DNA from: Akkermansia muciniphila
Lineage (GTDB): Bacteria > Pseudomonadota > Gammaproteobacteria > Burkholderiales > Burkholderiaceae_C
Assembly (NCBI GenBank): GCA_943331105.2
Contig: CALQKH020000003.1
Location: forward strand, 186,001 to 250,000
Length of the DNA: 64,000 bases
Direction: 5' to 3'
The notes below the pieces were generated by a model, which saw nothing but the letters and a program-made list of their open reading frames with translations, had not been told where the DNA came from and did no database searches. Position 1 is the first letter of the stretch. Each line of letters begins with the position of its first letter. The translations under genes were made by a program, and so were the position numbers. Of this stretch, positions 44,494 to 53,142 are shown in pieces.

Positions 44494-45495
44494 TCAGGCG
44501 AACTCGCCTTTGGGGTCACGGCCCATCAAGGCCTGCACCGCCTCTTGCGGGCTGCACGCCCCATCCAGCAAGGCCACCACTGCAGCGGTGATCGGCATGT
44601 CAACGTCCAGCAACTGGGCCCTTTGCATCACTGTGCGGGCACTGTAGACGCCTTCCGCTACGTGCCCCAAAGAGGACACGGCTTGCGCCAAAGTTTGTCC
44701 TTGCGCCAAGAGCAAGCCAACTTTTCGGTTGCGGCTCAAATCACCCGTGGCTGTCAACACCAAATCACCCAAACCGGACAAGCCCATAAAAGTGTCGGCC
44801 TGCGCCCCAAGGGCTATGCCCAAACGGGTCATCTCTGCCAATCCCCGGGTGATCAGGGCAGCCCTTGCGTTGAGGCCTAAATTCAAACCATCGCACAGGC
44901 CGGTGGCAATGGCCAAAACATTCTTCACCGCACCACCCACCTCCACACCCACCATGTCTTGGTTGGCATAAACGCGCAAGGAAGGGCCATGGAATGCGTT
45001 CACCATCGCATCGCGCACGCCGGCATGGGGGCTGGCGGCGACCAACGCTGTTGGTTGTTGGCGGGCCACTTCCAGCGCAAAACTGGGGCCACTCAAAGCC
45101 CCCGCTTGGAGCTTGGGCGCCACTTGCGCTTGAACCTCGTGCGGCATCAGACCCGTACCCGACTCAAAACCCTTGCACAGCCAAGCGACTGGCGCATCCG
45201 CACCAGCCAAAGACGTCAAGACGTCCCTCAAACCAGCCATCGGTGTGGCCACCACCACCAAACGAGGCGCATTGCCAAGCCATCCAGTGCTGGCGAGTGG
45301 CTCAGATGAAATCCGAACAGACTCCGGCAAACGAACACCGGGTAGATAGCGGTTGTTTTCACGGGACTGCTGCATGGCGAGCGCCTGCGCCTCATCCCGA
45401 ACATGCAGAACCACCTGATGACCTGCTGGGTGGCGGTTGGCCGCCAAGGCCATGGCGGTGCCCCAAGCGCCGGCACCAATCACGCTGATGTGCAT
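44494..45495 (-). CDS. gpsA: NAD(P)H-dependent glycerol-3-phosphate dehydrogenase
   Basis: 333 residues from the ATG at 45495 ([20 protein letters not shown]); a GTG one codon upstream is possible. It makes sn-glycerol 3-phosphate for phospholipids. Features: dinucleotide fold at the start, the motif [20 protein letters not shown], and the catalytic Lys in [18 protein letters not shown]. It lies 27 bases after the secB stop, in the common proteobacterial order grxC-secB-gpsA. Confidence 0.96.
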   Translation of the reverse strand: MHISVIGAGAWGTAMALAANRHPAGHQVVLHVRDEAQALAMQQSRENNRYLPGVRLPESVRISSEPLASTGWLGNAPRLVVVATPMAGLRDVLTSLAGADAPVAWLCKGFESGTGLMPHEVQAQVAPKLQAGALSGPSFALEVARQQPTALVAASPHAGVRDAMVNAFHGPSLRVYANQDMVGVEVGGAVKNVLAIATGLCDGLNLGLNARAALITRGLAEMTRLGIALGAQADTFMGLSGLGDLVLTATGDLSRNRKVGLLLAQGQTLAQAVSSLGHVAEGVYSARTVMQRAQLLDVDMPITAAVVALLDGACSPQEAVQALMGRDPKGEFA

Positions 45496-45522
45496 CACGG
45501 GGTGTCCGGCTAAATCATCTCT

Positions 45523-46002
45523 TTATTGGGGCAAAGAACCGGCTTGCTCTGCCTGTTGCAATTGCTGCTGCTCGTACATGGCTTGGAAGTTGATTTCGGC
45601 CAGATGCACGGGCGGAAAACCTGCACGAGTGATCAAGTCGGCCACGTTGCCACGCAGATACGGGTAAACGATTTGTGGGCAGGCGATGCCCATGACAGGA
45701 CCCATTTGCTCTTCGGGGAGATGGCGAATTTCGAAAATACCACCCTGTTTGCACTCCACCAAAAACACCGTCTTATCATCGATTTTGGTGTGCACAGTGG
45801 CCATGACACAGACTTCAAAAACACCATCAGCCACGGGTGTGGCTTCAACGCCCAACTGAATGTCCACGCTGGGTTGTTGTTGATCGAGCAAGATGGCCGG
45901 TGAGTTGGGCTGCTCCAATGAAGCCTCTTTCAAGTAGACACGCTGGATCTGAAAAACAGGCGCTTGAACTTCGGTGTTGGAGGTGGCTGCGGTATCGGTC
46001 AT
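45523..46002 (-). CDS. secB: Protein-export chaperone SecB
   Basis: 159 residues. Tetrameric cytoplasmic chaperone that delivers unfolded preproteins to SecA. Family pieces: [92 protein letters not shown] small terminator lies between it and grxC, so it probably has its own promoter or receives read-through. Confidence 0.97.
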   Translation of the reverse strand: MTDTAATSNTEVQAPVFQIQRVYLKEASLEQPNSPAILLDQQQPSVDIQLGVEATPVADGVFEVCVMATVHTKIDDKTVFLVECKQGGIFEIRHLPEEQMGPVMGIACPQIVYPYLRGNVADLITRAGFPPVHLAEINFQAMYEQQQLQQAEQAGSLPQ

Positions 46003-46014
46003 GGTATTTCTTTG

Positions 46015-46038
46015 AAAAAAAGCCTCGGGAAGATCCCG
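46015..46038 (-). terminator. Terminator between grxC and secB
   Basis: On the minus strand CGGGA-TCT-TCCCG followed by AGGC and seven T residues. The stem is short but GC-rich. It is placed 13 bases before the secB ATG. Confidence 0.5.
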
Positions 46039-46123
46039 GACAAATAAAAATGGAGATTATGAGGGAAGCACGGTGGGCACAGCGTCCAAAAACGCGGCCC
46101 CATACAAAGCGATAAGCCTGAAG

Positions 46124-46384
46124 TCAGGCCGCTTGCAACAAGGCTTGGAGGCCACCTTTGGCATCCAGCGCCATCAGATCATCACAGCCGCCCACATGGG
46201 TGGCACCAATGAAAATTTGGGGCACTGTGCGGCGACCTGTGGTTTGCATCATGAAATCGCGTTGCACCGGATCGGTGTCGATGCGAATTTCTTCGATTTG
46301 CTCAACGCCTTTGGCCTTGAGGATTTGCTTGGCACGTGTGCAATAAGGGCAGACGGCTGTGGTGTACATCTTGACGGCTTGCAT
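46124..46384 (-). CDS. grxC: Glutaredoxin 3
   Basis: 86 residues. Dithiol glutaredoxin with active site VCPYCTRAK (Cys12 and Cys15), the cis-Pro segment RRTVPQIFIGATHVGGCDDLMAL that binds glutathione. It reduces ribonucleotide reductase and other disulfides. It lies between a rhodanese gene and secB, a common arrangement. Confidence 0.96.
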   Translation of the reverse strand: MQAVKMYTTAVCPYCTRAKQILKAKGVEQIEEIRIDTDPVQRDFMMQTTGRRTVPQIFIGATHVGGCDDLMALDAKGGLQALLQAA

Positions 46385-46427
46385 ATCGGAACCTTGGGTT
46401 ATGGGTCAATATAAATTGAGGGGAAAA

Positions 46428-46829
46428 TCAGGCTTTTTCGGTGGGCATGCTGGCCGCCACCCAAGCACGAAGGCCACCAGACAAGGATTGGACATTGTCA
46501 TAGCCCAACTTGCGCGCTGCCGCAGCGGCCCGAGATGAACGCGCACCCACTTGACACACCATGATCACATGGGTGGACTTGTTCTTGACCAACTGGGCCA
46601 ATTTTTCGTCGACCTGGGCCAAAGGCAAATTTTTGGCACCGATGACATGGCCACGCGCGAACTCATCGGGCTCACACACATCGATCACCACCGCCTTTTC
46701 GCGGTTCATCAGTTGCACCATGGCTTGGGGATCCAAGCCACTGCCTTTGGTCAACGCAGGCAACATCAAAGCGACGCCCGAGGCCACAGCCACCAACAAC
46801 AACATCCAGTTTTCGAGGAGAAAGTTCAC
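46428..46829 (-). CDS. Membrane-anchored rhodanese-domain protein
   Basis: 133 residues with a GTG start at 46829 (AAGG Shine-Dalgarno); an ATG nine codons in would cut into the helix. One N-terminal hydrophobic segment (WMLLLVAVASGVALML), then a single rhodanese domain with the active loop VCQVGARSSRAAAAARKLG (catalytic Cys). YibN-like proteins upstream of grxC-secB have this layout. Sulfurtransferase activity is likely; the partner is unknown. Confidence 0.88.
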   Translation of the reverse strand: MNFLLENWMLLLVAVASGVALMLPALTKGSGLDPQAMVQLMNREKAVVIDVCEPDEFARGHVIGAKNLPLAQVDEKLAQLVKNKSTHVIMVCQVGARSSRAAAAARKLGYDNVQSLSGGLRAWVAASMPTEKA

Positions 46830-46943
46830 AAATCAGACCTTTTGGGGCAAAAAAAACAAAGGCCTGTCAGTAGGCCGCCAGCCCGGATTCTAAAATGGAC
46901 AGCTTAAACCTTGTCTTCACACCCTAAAGCGCCCTTTATCACC

Positions 46944-47687
46944 ATGTACAAAATTGTTCTCATTCGCCATGGCGAGTCCACTTGGAACCTGGAAAACCGA
47001 TTCACGGGCTGGACCGATGTGGACCTGACCCCTACCGGGGTGAGCCAAGCCATGTCGGCAGGCCAACTGCTCAAAGCCGAAGGGTGGGACTTTGATGTCT
47101 GCTTCACATCGGTGCTCAAACGGGCCATTCACACACTGTGGTTCGCTCTGGACGAAATGGACCGCACTTGGCTGCCCGTGGTCAAGGATTACCGCCTGAA
47201 CGAGCGCCATTACGGCGCTTTGCAAGGCCTCAACAAAGCCGACATGGCCAAAAAATTTGGCGAAGACCAAGTCTTGGCTTGGCGACGCAGCTACGACACA
47301 CCGCCCCCCGCTCTGGAGGCCAGTGACCCCCGTTGCGAACGGGGTGACCGCCGTTATGCCCATGTTGAACCCCATAAACTGCCCCTGACCGAATGCCTCA
47401 AAGACACCGTGGCCAGGGTGCTGCCCTGCTGGAATGACACCATTGCCCCTCGCATTCGGAATGGCGAACGCATCCTGATTGCAGCGCATGGCAACTCGAT
47501 CCGGGCTTTGATCAAATACCTCGACAACGTCTCAGAACAAGACATCGTGGGGCTCAATATCCCCAACGGGATCCCCTTAGTGTACGAATTGGATGCCGAG
47601 CTCAAGCCAATTGGTCACTACTACTTGGGAGACGCGCAAGCTGCTGCCCACGCCGCCGCCGCGGTGGCCAGCCAAGCTAAAGGTTGA
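46944..47687 (+). CDS. gpmA: 2,3-bisphosphoglycerate-dependent phosphoglycerate mutase
   Basis: 247 residues from [13 protein letters not shown] at 46944; upstream codons are non-homologous. Glycolytic mutase with phospho-histidine His9 in RHGESTWN, then [28 protein letters not shown] and the second His in [17 protein letters not shown]. An Ala-rich tail ends the protein. Divergent from the rhodanese gene. Confidence 0.97.
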   Translation: MYKIVLIRHGESTWNLENRFTGWTDVDLTPTGVSQAMSAGQLLKAEGWDFDVCFTSVLKRAIHTLWFALDEMDRTWLPVVKDYRLNERHYGALQGLNKADMAKKFGEDQVLAWRRSYDTPPPALEASDPRCERGDRRYAHVEPHKLPLTECLKDTVARVLPCWNDTIAPRIRNGERILIAAHGNSIRALIKYLDNVSEQDIVGLNIPNGIPLVYELDAELKPIGHYYLGDAQAAAHAAAAVASQAKG

Positions 47688-47785
47688 GCTTTCGGGGTCT
47701 TTACAGGAAATTACAGGCCACGCCCGTCGCTTCAGGGCTTGCGGGTGTATATTGATTTGACCTTCACCGAACACGCACACGCACC

Positions 47786-49234
47786 ATGGGATACAAACTC
47801 AAGATCGCCGGATGGCTCAGCATTGGCGCCTTGGCGGGCGCGCTGACCACTGTTTCATTGCAAACCGTGGCGCGTGGCAACATGGCTCCGCTGCCCTTAG
47901 AAGAGCTGCAGCAATTGGCAGCCGTTTTCGGCATGGTCAAAAGCGATTACGTAGAGCCAGTCGACGAGCGCAAACTCATCACCGAAGCCATCTCCGGCAT
48001 GGTGGCCAGCCTGGACCCCCACTCGCAGTATTTCGACAAAAAAAGTTTCAAAGAGTTTTCTGAAGGCACGTCCGGAAAATTTGTGGGTGTGGGCATCGAG
48101 ATCAGCCAAGAAGACGGTGTCGTCAAAATCGTCTCTCCGATCGAAGGCTCGCCGGCTGACCGAGCAGGCCTCAAAACCAACGACCTGATCACCAAAGTCG
48201 ATGACACGCCCCTCAAGGGCTTGCCTTTGAGTGAAGCGGTCAAACGCATGCGTGGCGAACCCAAAACCAAGGTGGTTCTGACGGTTTTCCGCAAGTCCGA
48301 AAACCGCACCTTTCCGGTCACCATCATCCGTGAAGAGATCAAGACCCAATCGGTCAAGTCCAAGCTGATCGAGCCGGGCTATGGCTGGATCAGGGTTTCT
48401 CAGTTCCAGGAACGCACCGTGGAGGACTTCGCTCGCAAGATCGAAGAAATGTACAAACAAGACCCCTTGATCAAAGGCATGGTGCTTGATTTGCGCAACG
48501 ATCCGGGCGGTCTGCTGGACGCGGCGGTGGCCCTGTCTGCAGCCTTTTTGCCAGACAACGTCACTGTGGTCACCACCAACGGACAGCTTGAAGAGAGCAA
48601 GTTCACCTACAAGGCGTCCCCCCAGTTTTGGCGGCGCAACAGCACCAATGACCCGATCACCCGCATGACCCAAGCCACCAACGGTGCCTTGAAAAAAGTA
48701 CCCTTGGTGGTGCTGGTCAACGAAGGCTCTGCATCGGCCAGCGAAATCGTGGCGGGTGCCTTGCAAGACTACAAGCGGGCCACCCTGATGGGCAGCCAGA
48801 CCTTTGGCAAAGGTTCGGTGCAAACCGTGCGCCAACTCGGCCCCGATACGGCACTGAAAATCACGACGGCCCGCTACTACACCCCCAGTGGTCGAGCCAT
48901 TCAAGCCAAAGGCATCGTGCCTGACGTGATGCTCGATGAAACCGAAACGGGCAATGTGTTTGCGGCCCTGCGCACCCGCGAAGCCGACTTGCAAAAGCAC
49001 TTGTCCAATGGCCGGGAAGCGGAAGAAAAGAAAGACCCTGCCCGCGAGCAAGCCCGCGAAGAAGCCATGAAAAAACTGGAAGAAGAGTCGCGCAAACCCT
49101 TGGCAGAGCGTCGCTTGCCCGAGTTCGGCTCTGACAAAGACTTTCAGTTGGCTCAAGCCATAAGGCAACTCAAGGGCCAGCCGGTCAAGGCCAGTACAAC
49201 CTTAGCAGAGCGCAAAGTCGAGAAAAAAGACTGA
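47786..49234 (+). CDS. S41 family C-terminal processing peptidase (CtpA/Prc-type)
   Basis: 482 residues. An N-terminal signal/anchor (KIAGWLSIGALAGALTTVSL), a PDZ domain (GVGIEISQEDGVVKIVSPIEGSPADRAGLKTNDLI, about residues 105-140), and the S41 core with the catalytic Ser in NEGSASASEIVAGALQDY and catalytic Lys in GSQTFGKGSVQTVR. A charged, Glu-rich C-terminal stretch follows. It degrades or trims periplasmic proteins. It is 98 bases after gpmA, followed by the MoeB-like gene. Confidence 0.94.
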   Translation: MGYKLKIAGWLSIGALAGALTTVSLQTVARGNMAPLPLEELQQLAAVFGMVKSDYVEPVDERKLITEAISGMVASLDPHSQYFDKKSFKEFSEGTSGKFVGVGIEISQEDGVVKIVSPIEGSPADRAGLKTNDLITKVDDTPLKGLPLSEAVKRMRGEPKTKVVLTVFRKSENRTFPVTIIREEIKTQSVKSKLIEPGYGWIRVSQFQERTVEDFARKIEEMYKQDPLIKGMVLDLRNDPGGLLDAAVALSAAFLPDNVTVVTTNGQLEESKFTYKASPQFWRRNSTNDPITRMTQATNGALKKVPLVVLVNEGSASASEIVAGALQDYKRATLMGSQTFGKGSVQTVRQLGPDTALKITTARYYTPSGRAIQAKGIVPDVMLDETETGNVFAALRTREADLQKHLSNGREAEEKKDPAREQAREEAMKKLEEESRKPLAERRLPEFGSDKDFQLAQAIRQLKGQPVKASTTLAERKVEKKD

Positions 49235-49260
49235 TCCGTTGCCTCGGATGGATACCCTGA

Positions 49261-50016
49261 ATGGATGACACCCAACTGCTGCGTTACTCGCGGCACATTT
49301 TGCTCAACGAATTGGGCATTGACGGTCAGGAGCAACTCCTGGCCTCTCATGCTTTGGTCATCGGAGCGGGTGGCTTGGGTTCACCAGTTGCCTTGTATTT
49401 GGGCAGTGCTGGGGTGGGGCGCATCACGGTGGTGGACCACGACGAAGTGGACGCCACCAACTTGCAACGACAAATTGCCCATACGCTGGACCGCGTGGGT
49501 CAATTCAAGGCCGAATCCGTGCGCACTGCCATCGCACAGATCAACCCGGACGTCACCGTCAATGCGGTCACCCAACGGGCCGACCAGGCCCTGTTGAACA
49601 CCTTGGTGCCGCAAGCCGATGTGGTGATCGACTGCTGCGACAACTTTGAAACGCGTCAGGCTGTCAACATGGCCTGCGTGGTCCACCGCAAACCCTTGGT
49701 CTCTGGGGCGGCTATCCGAATGGACGGCCAAGTGTCTGTGTATGACAGCACCCAAACCGATGCACCTTGCTACGCCTGCATTTTCCCGCCCGAAGAAACA
49801 CCCGAAGAAACCCGGTGCGCCACCATGGGCGTGTTCGCGCCGTTGGTGGGCATCATCGGCACCGTACAGGCCGCAGAAGCCCTCAAGATCTTGAGCGGCA
49901 TGGGCAGCCACATGGCTGGGCGCTTGCTCATGCTCGATGGGCGTGAACTGTCTTGGACCGATATCCGCATGCAACGCAACCCGGATTGCACAGTGTGCGC
50001 CTCTGCCAGAGCCTGA
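49261..50016 (+). CDS. moeB: HesA/MoeB/ThiF-family adenylyltransferase
   Basis: 251 residues. E1-like enzyme that adenylates the C-terminal Gly of a ubiquitin-like sulfur carrier (MoaD or ThiS). ATP site VIGAGGLGSPVALYLGSAGVGRITVVDHDEVDATNLQRQ; zinc site CYAC and CTVC near residues 176 and 245; CATMGVFAPLVGIIGTVQAAEALK holds a Cys in the usual catalytic loop. MoeB is favoured, but ThiF cannot be excluded. It converges with the nuclease gene, three bases apart. Confidence 0.9.
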   Translation: MDDTQLLRYSRHILLNELGIDGQEQLLASHALVIGAGGLGSPVALYLGSAGVGRITVVDHDEVDATNLQRQIAHTLDRVGQFKAESVRTAIAQINPDVTVNAVTQRADQALLNTLVPQADVVIDCCDNFETRQAVNMACVVHRKPLVSGAAIRMDGQVSVYDSTQTDAPCYACIFPPEETPEETRCATMGVFAPLVGIIGTVQAAEALKILSGMGSHMAGRLLMLDGRELSWTDIRMQRNPDCTVCASARA

Positions 50017-50019
50017 AGA

Positions 50020-50526
50020 CTATTGGCCCGGATTGCCTTGGCACGGGCCGTGAAAACGTCTGAAGACTGGGGGGGACATCGCAGCTTCAGATGCTGCAAA
50101 CACCCCTTTTTTCTCTTTTTGGGCTGCGCGTTGCAAGGCCGCATAAGGGCCACGACCTGTTTTAAAACGGTAAGCCCAAGCCATGCCAGACCGCGCCATC
50201 TCCGCGCCGACATCGACCCCGACCACCGTCAAGCGCCCCACTTGACGACCGTAGTTGTCGAAACCCAGATCCGTGACCTGAACCGACTTGCGCAGGGTCA
50301 GGCGAATCATCGCGTCTCGTGAGGCCATGCCACCGGGCTGGCAGATCTCCGGAGCATCGATGCCATCGATGCGCAATATGACCGGCTCTGTTTGCCCGGA
50401 CCGCACCAACAAAACCGTATCGCCGTCCATCACCCAACTCACCCAAGCAGGCCAGATCTCGGCGGCATGCAGCCCACTGACGCTGGACAAACACCAAACG
50501 ATCCAAAAAGCGCGCATGCTTTTCAT
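50020..50526 (-). CDS. Secreted staphylococcal-nuclease-like (SNase) protein
   Basis: 168 residues from the ATG at 50526. A signal peptide (FWIVWCLSSVSGLHA) precedes an SNase OB-fold: WVMDGDTVLLV (Asp of the Ca site), RIDGIDAPEICQPGG (Arg/Glu region), DNYGRQVGRLTV and EMARSGMAWAYRF. It is likely a periplasmic or extracellular nuclease. The ATG overlaps the stop of a small upstream ORF as TGATG. Confidence 0.85.
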   Translation of the reverse strand: MKSMRAFWIVWCLSSVSGLHAAEIWPAWVSWVMDGDTVLLVRSGQTEPVILRIDGIDAPEICQPGGMASRDAMIRLTLRKSVQVTDLGFDNYGRQVGRLTVVGVDVGAEMARSGMAWAYRFKTGRGPYAALQRAAQKEKKGVFAASEAAMSPPVFRRFHGPCQGNPGQ

Positions 50527-50681
50527 CAACGGGGCTTGGCACGCTGGCCTAGGCTTTGAAGGTCTTTAGGCCCATACGGACTCAGGCTACCCCAAAGCGC
50601 ATGCGTTTGGATCTGCAAAGGAGCCAAAGCTTGGTACAGGTCGTCGATGAAAAACAGACCTTGCGAAGGTATCAGGGGCAT
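50526..50681 (-). CDS. Small hypothetical protein coupled to the nuclease gene
   Basis: 51 residues from the ATG at 50681 (MPLIPSQGLFFIDDLYQALAPL...); a TTG start at 50723 would give 65. Unrecognised. Support for it being real is the TGATG overlap with the nuclease start and a balanced soluble composition ending DLQSLGQRAKPR. No own Shine-Dalgarno was fixed. Confidence 0.4.
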   Translation of the reverse strand: MPLIPSQGLFFIDDLYQALAPLQIQTHALWGSLSPYGPKDLQSLGQRAKPR

Positions 50682-50796
50682 CAGGGTTTTCAGGGATGAT
50701 GGTTGAGGAGAACAACGGTTCAAAACAGGATTACATTTTGGCTTGATTTACCCATTCTTTCGACCCCTTGGGGCCCCACATATTCAGGAGACTTTG

Positions 50797-51777
50797 ATGC
50801 CTATTTTTCAACGCTCGCCACGCCTGGGATGGCTCTTGGCCCTGGCCGCCTTGTCCATGTCTGTGCTGACCCCTGGGGTTGGGGCTCAAGACAAACCACC
50901 CCTGAAAATATTGGTCGGTTTTCCGCCTGGTGGTTCTGCCGATGTGTTGGCCCGCATGGTGGCCGATGCGCTGAAAGACGACTTTGGCCCCATCGTGGTA
51001 GACAACAAACCGGGCGCAGGCGGGCGCATCGCCTTGAACATGGTGAAGGCCGCCAAACCCGATGGCCAGACCGTGATCATCTTGCCCAGCGGCCCCATGG
51101 TCTTGTTTCCCCACGTCTACAAAAAGCTCGATTACGACGCCGTGAAAGACTTCACACCCATTTCTCAAATCGCCAGATTTCAGTTTGGTGTGGTCTCTGG
51201 CCCCGCCAGCAACGTGAAAACCGTGGCCGAGATGGTGGCCAAAGCCAAATCAGACCCCAACTCTGCCAGCTATGGCACACCGGGCGCGGGCACCCTGCCC
51301 CACTTCATGGGCGTGTTGATGGAGCAATCGGCGGGCGTCAACCTCAACCACATCCCTTTCCAAGGCGGTGCACCGGCCAACACCGCTTTGTTGGGGGGGC
51401 ACATCGGTTACAAATTTGACGTGGTGTCTGAAACTGCGGAAATGCACAGGGCAGGCAAAGTCCGCATCATCGCCGTGACCGGTAACCAACGCGACCCCCA
51501 GGTACCGGAAGTGCCCACCCTCAGGGAGTCGGGCGTCAACATGGACGCCACGGCCTGGTTTGCGATGTACGGCCCAGCGGGTCTCAGGGGTGAAACCCTG
51601 GCCCGATTGGAAAAATCCATGATGAAAATCGCGCGCGATCCCGCCACGAAAGACAAGATGGTCAAACTTGGCTATGAGGTCATTGGCTCCAAATCCAGTG
51701 ATTTGGCAGCAGCACAGCGCGCGGACTTGGCCCGCTGGGAAAAACCCATCAAAGCCACAGGCGTGCAACTGGACTGA
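50797..51777 (+). CDS. Bug/TctC-family solute receptor (sulfatase module 1)
   Basis: 326 residues from the ATG at 50797 with CAGGAG Shine-Dalgarno. A signal peptide (LLALAALSMSVLTPGVGAQ) precedes LKILVGFPPGGSADVLARM and DNKPGAGGRIALNMVKAAKPDGQT, the family's ligand loops. It has no TctAB partner in the window. A sulfatase gene starts four bases after its stop and a SulP permease follows. Its ligand may be a sulfated organic acid; that is inference from neighbours. Confidence 0.92.
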   Translation: MPIFQRSPRLGWLLALAALSMSVLTPGVGAQDKPPLKILVGFPPGGSADVLARMVADALKDDFGPIVVDNKPGAGGRIALNMVKAAKPDGQTVIILPSGPMVLFPHVYKKLDYDAVKDFTPISQIARFQFGVVSGPASNVKTVAEMVAKAKSDPNSASYGTPGAGTLPHFMGVLMEQSAGVNLNHIPFQGGAPANTALLGGHIGYKFDVVSETAEMHRAGKVRIIAVTGNQRDPQVPEVPTLRESGVNMDATAWFAMYGPAGLRGETLARLEKSMMKIARDPATKDKMVKLGYEVIGSKSSDLAAAQRADLARWEKPIKATGVQLD

Positions 51778-51781
51778 ACAC

Positions 51782-53122
51782 ATGACAACCACGAGCACCC
51801 CACGCCCCAACATCATCTTCATCGTGGCCGATGACCTCGGCTTTGCCGATCTGGGCTGCTATGGCGGCCGCGACGCACAGTTCGGCAAGGTCTCGCCCGT
51901 GCTCGACCAGTTGGCTGCAGGCGGCCTCAAGTTCACACAAGGTTACGCCAACTCGCCCGTGTGCTCGCCCACCCGCTTTGCACTGATGACTGCGCGATAC
52001 CAGTACCGCCTGCGCGGGGGGGCTGACGAGCCGATCAACAGCAAAAGCAAGGGCAGCAAAGTGCTGGGCCTGCCGCCAGAGCACCCCACACTGCCCTCGC
52101 TGCTCAAGGCCAGCGGGTACCGCACCGCCCTGATTGGCAAATGGCACTTGGGCTATCCACCCCACTTCAGCCCGATCAAATCGGGCTATGAAGAATTTTT
52201 TGGCCCCATGTCGGGCGGGGTTGACTACTTCACCCACGCCAGCAACAACGGCACGCACGACCTCTACACCAACGAAGAAGAAAAGCACGAAGACGGCTAC
52301 CTGACCGACCTGATCTCGCACAAGGCGGTGGACTTTGTTCACCGCATGGCCCCCGGTGCCGCGCAGGGTACGCCCTTCTTTTTGAGCCTGCACTACACCG
52401 CGCCACACTGGCCCTGGGAAACGCGTGAAGACCATGCGCTGGCGCAAGAGGTCAAGGACAACCTGTTCCACCTGCACGGCGGCAACATCCACACCTACCA
52501 CCGCATGATCCACCACATGGACGAAGGCATTGGTTGGTTGGTGGACGCGCTCAAAAAGACGGGCCAGCTCGACAACACCCTGATCGTTTTCACCAGCGAC
52601 AACGGCGGCGAGCGCTTTTCCGACAACTGGCCCTTGGTGGGCGGCAAGATGGACCTGACGGAAGGCGGCATCCGCGTGCCGTGGATTGCACATTGGCCCG
52701 CTGTCATCGCTCCCGGAGGCACCTCCACCCAACACTGCATGACCATGGACTGGTCGGCCACCATGGTGGAGCTGGCAGGCGCAAAGCCCGATGCAGACCA
52801 CCCGTTTGACGGCGTGTCGCTCGCGCCCGTGCTGCGCGATGCCCAGCACCAGTTTGAGCGACCGCTTTACTGGCGCATGAACCACCGGGGCCAACGCGCC
52901 CTGCGCATGGGCGACTACAAATACCTGCGGGTGGACGGCAACGAATACCTCTTCAACATTCCGGCCGACGAGCGCGAGCGCGCCAACCTAGGCAAGCACC
53001 AGCCTGAGACACTGAAAAGGCTGCGCGAGGCTTGGGAAGCGTGGGACGCCACCGTGCCGGTCATCCCCGAAGACGCCACCGTCAGTTTGGGCTACTCGGT
53101 CAAAGACATGCCGCAGCGCTGA
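51782..53122 (+). CDS. Sulfatase 1 (formylglycine-type, arylsulfatase-like)
   Basis: 446 residues from the ATG at 51782. Alkaline-phosphatase-superfamily sulfatase. IIFIVADDLGFADLGCYGG holds the paired metal Asp17-Asp18; Cys61 in VCSPTRFALMTARYQYRLRG is the CxPxR residue converted to formylglycine. GKWHLGYPP and FTSDNGGERFSDNWP give the other metal and substrate residues. No signal peptide, so probably cytoplasmic. A formylglycine-generating enzyme is not in the window. It lies between the Bug gene and the SulP permease. Confidence 0.93.
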   Translation: MTTTSTPRPNIIFIVADDLGFADLGCYGGRDAQFGKVSPVLDQLAAGGLKFTQGYANSPVCSPTRFALMTARYQYRLRGGADEPINSKSKGSKVLGLPPEHPTLPSLLKASGYRTALIGKWHLGYPPHFSPIKSGYEEFFGPMSGGVDYFTHASNNGTHDLYTNEEEKHEDGYLTDLISHKAVDFVHRMAPGAAQGTPFFLSLHYTAPHWPWETREDHALAQEVKDNLFHLHGGNIHTYHRMIHHMDEGIGWLVDALKKTGQLDNTLIVFTSDNGGERFSDNWPLVGGKMDLTEGGIRVPWIAHWPAVIAPGGTSTQHCMTMDWSATMVELAGAKPDADHPFDGVSLAPVLRDAQHQFERPLYWRMNHRGQRALRMGDYKYLRVDGNEYLFNIPADERERANLGKHQPETLKRLREAWEAWDATVPVIPEDATVSLGYSVKDMPQR

Positions 53123-53142
53123 AGCGGCGGCTAAGATCGGGC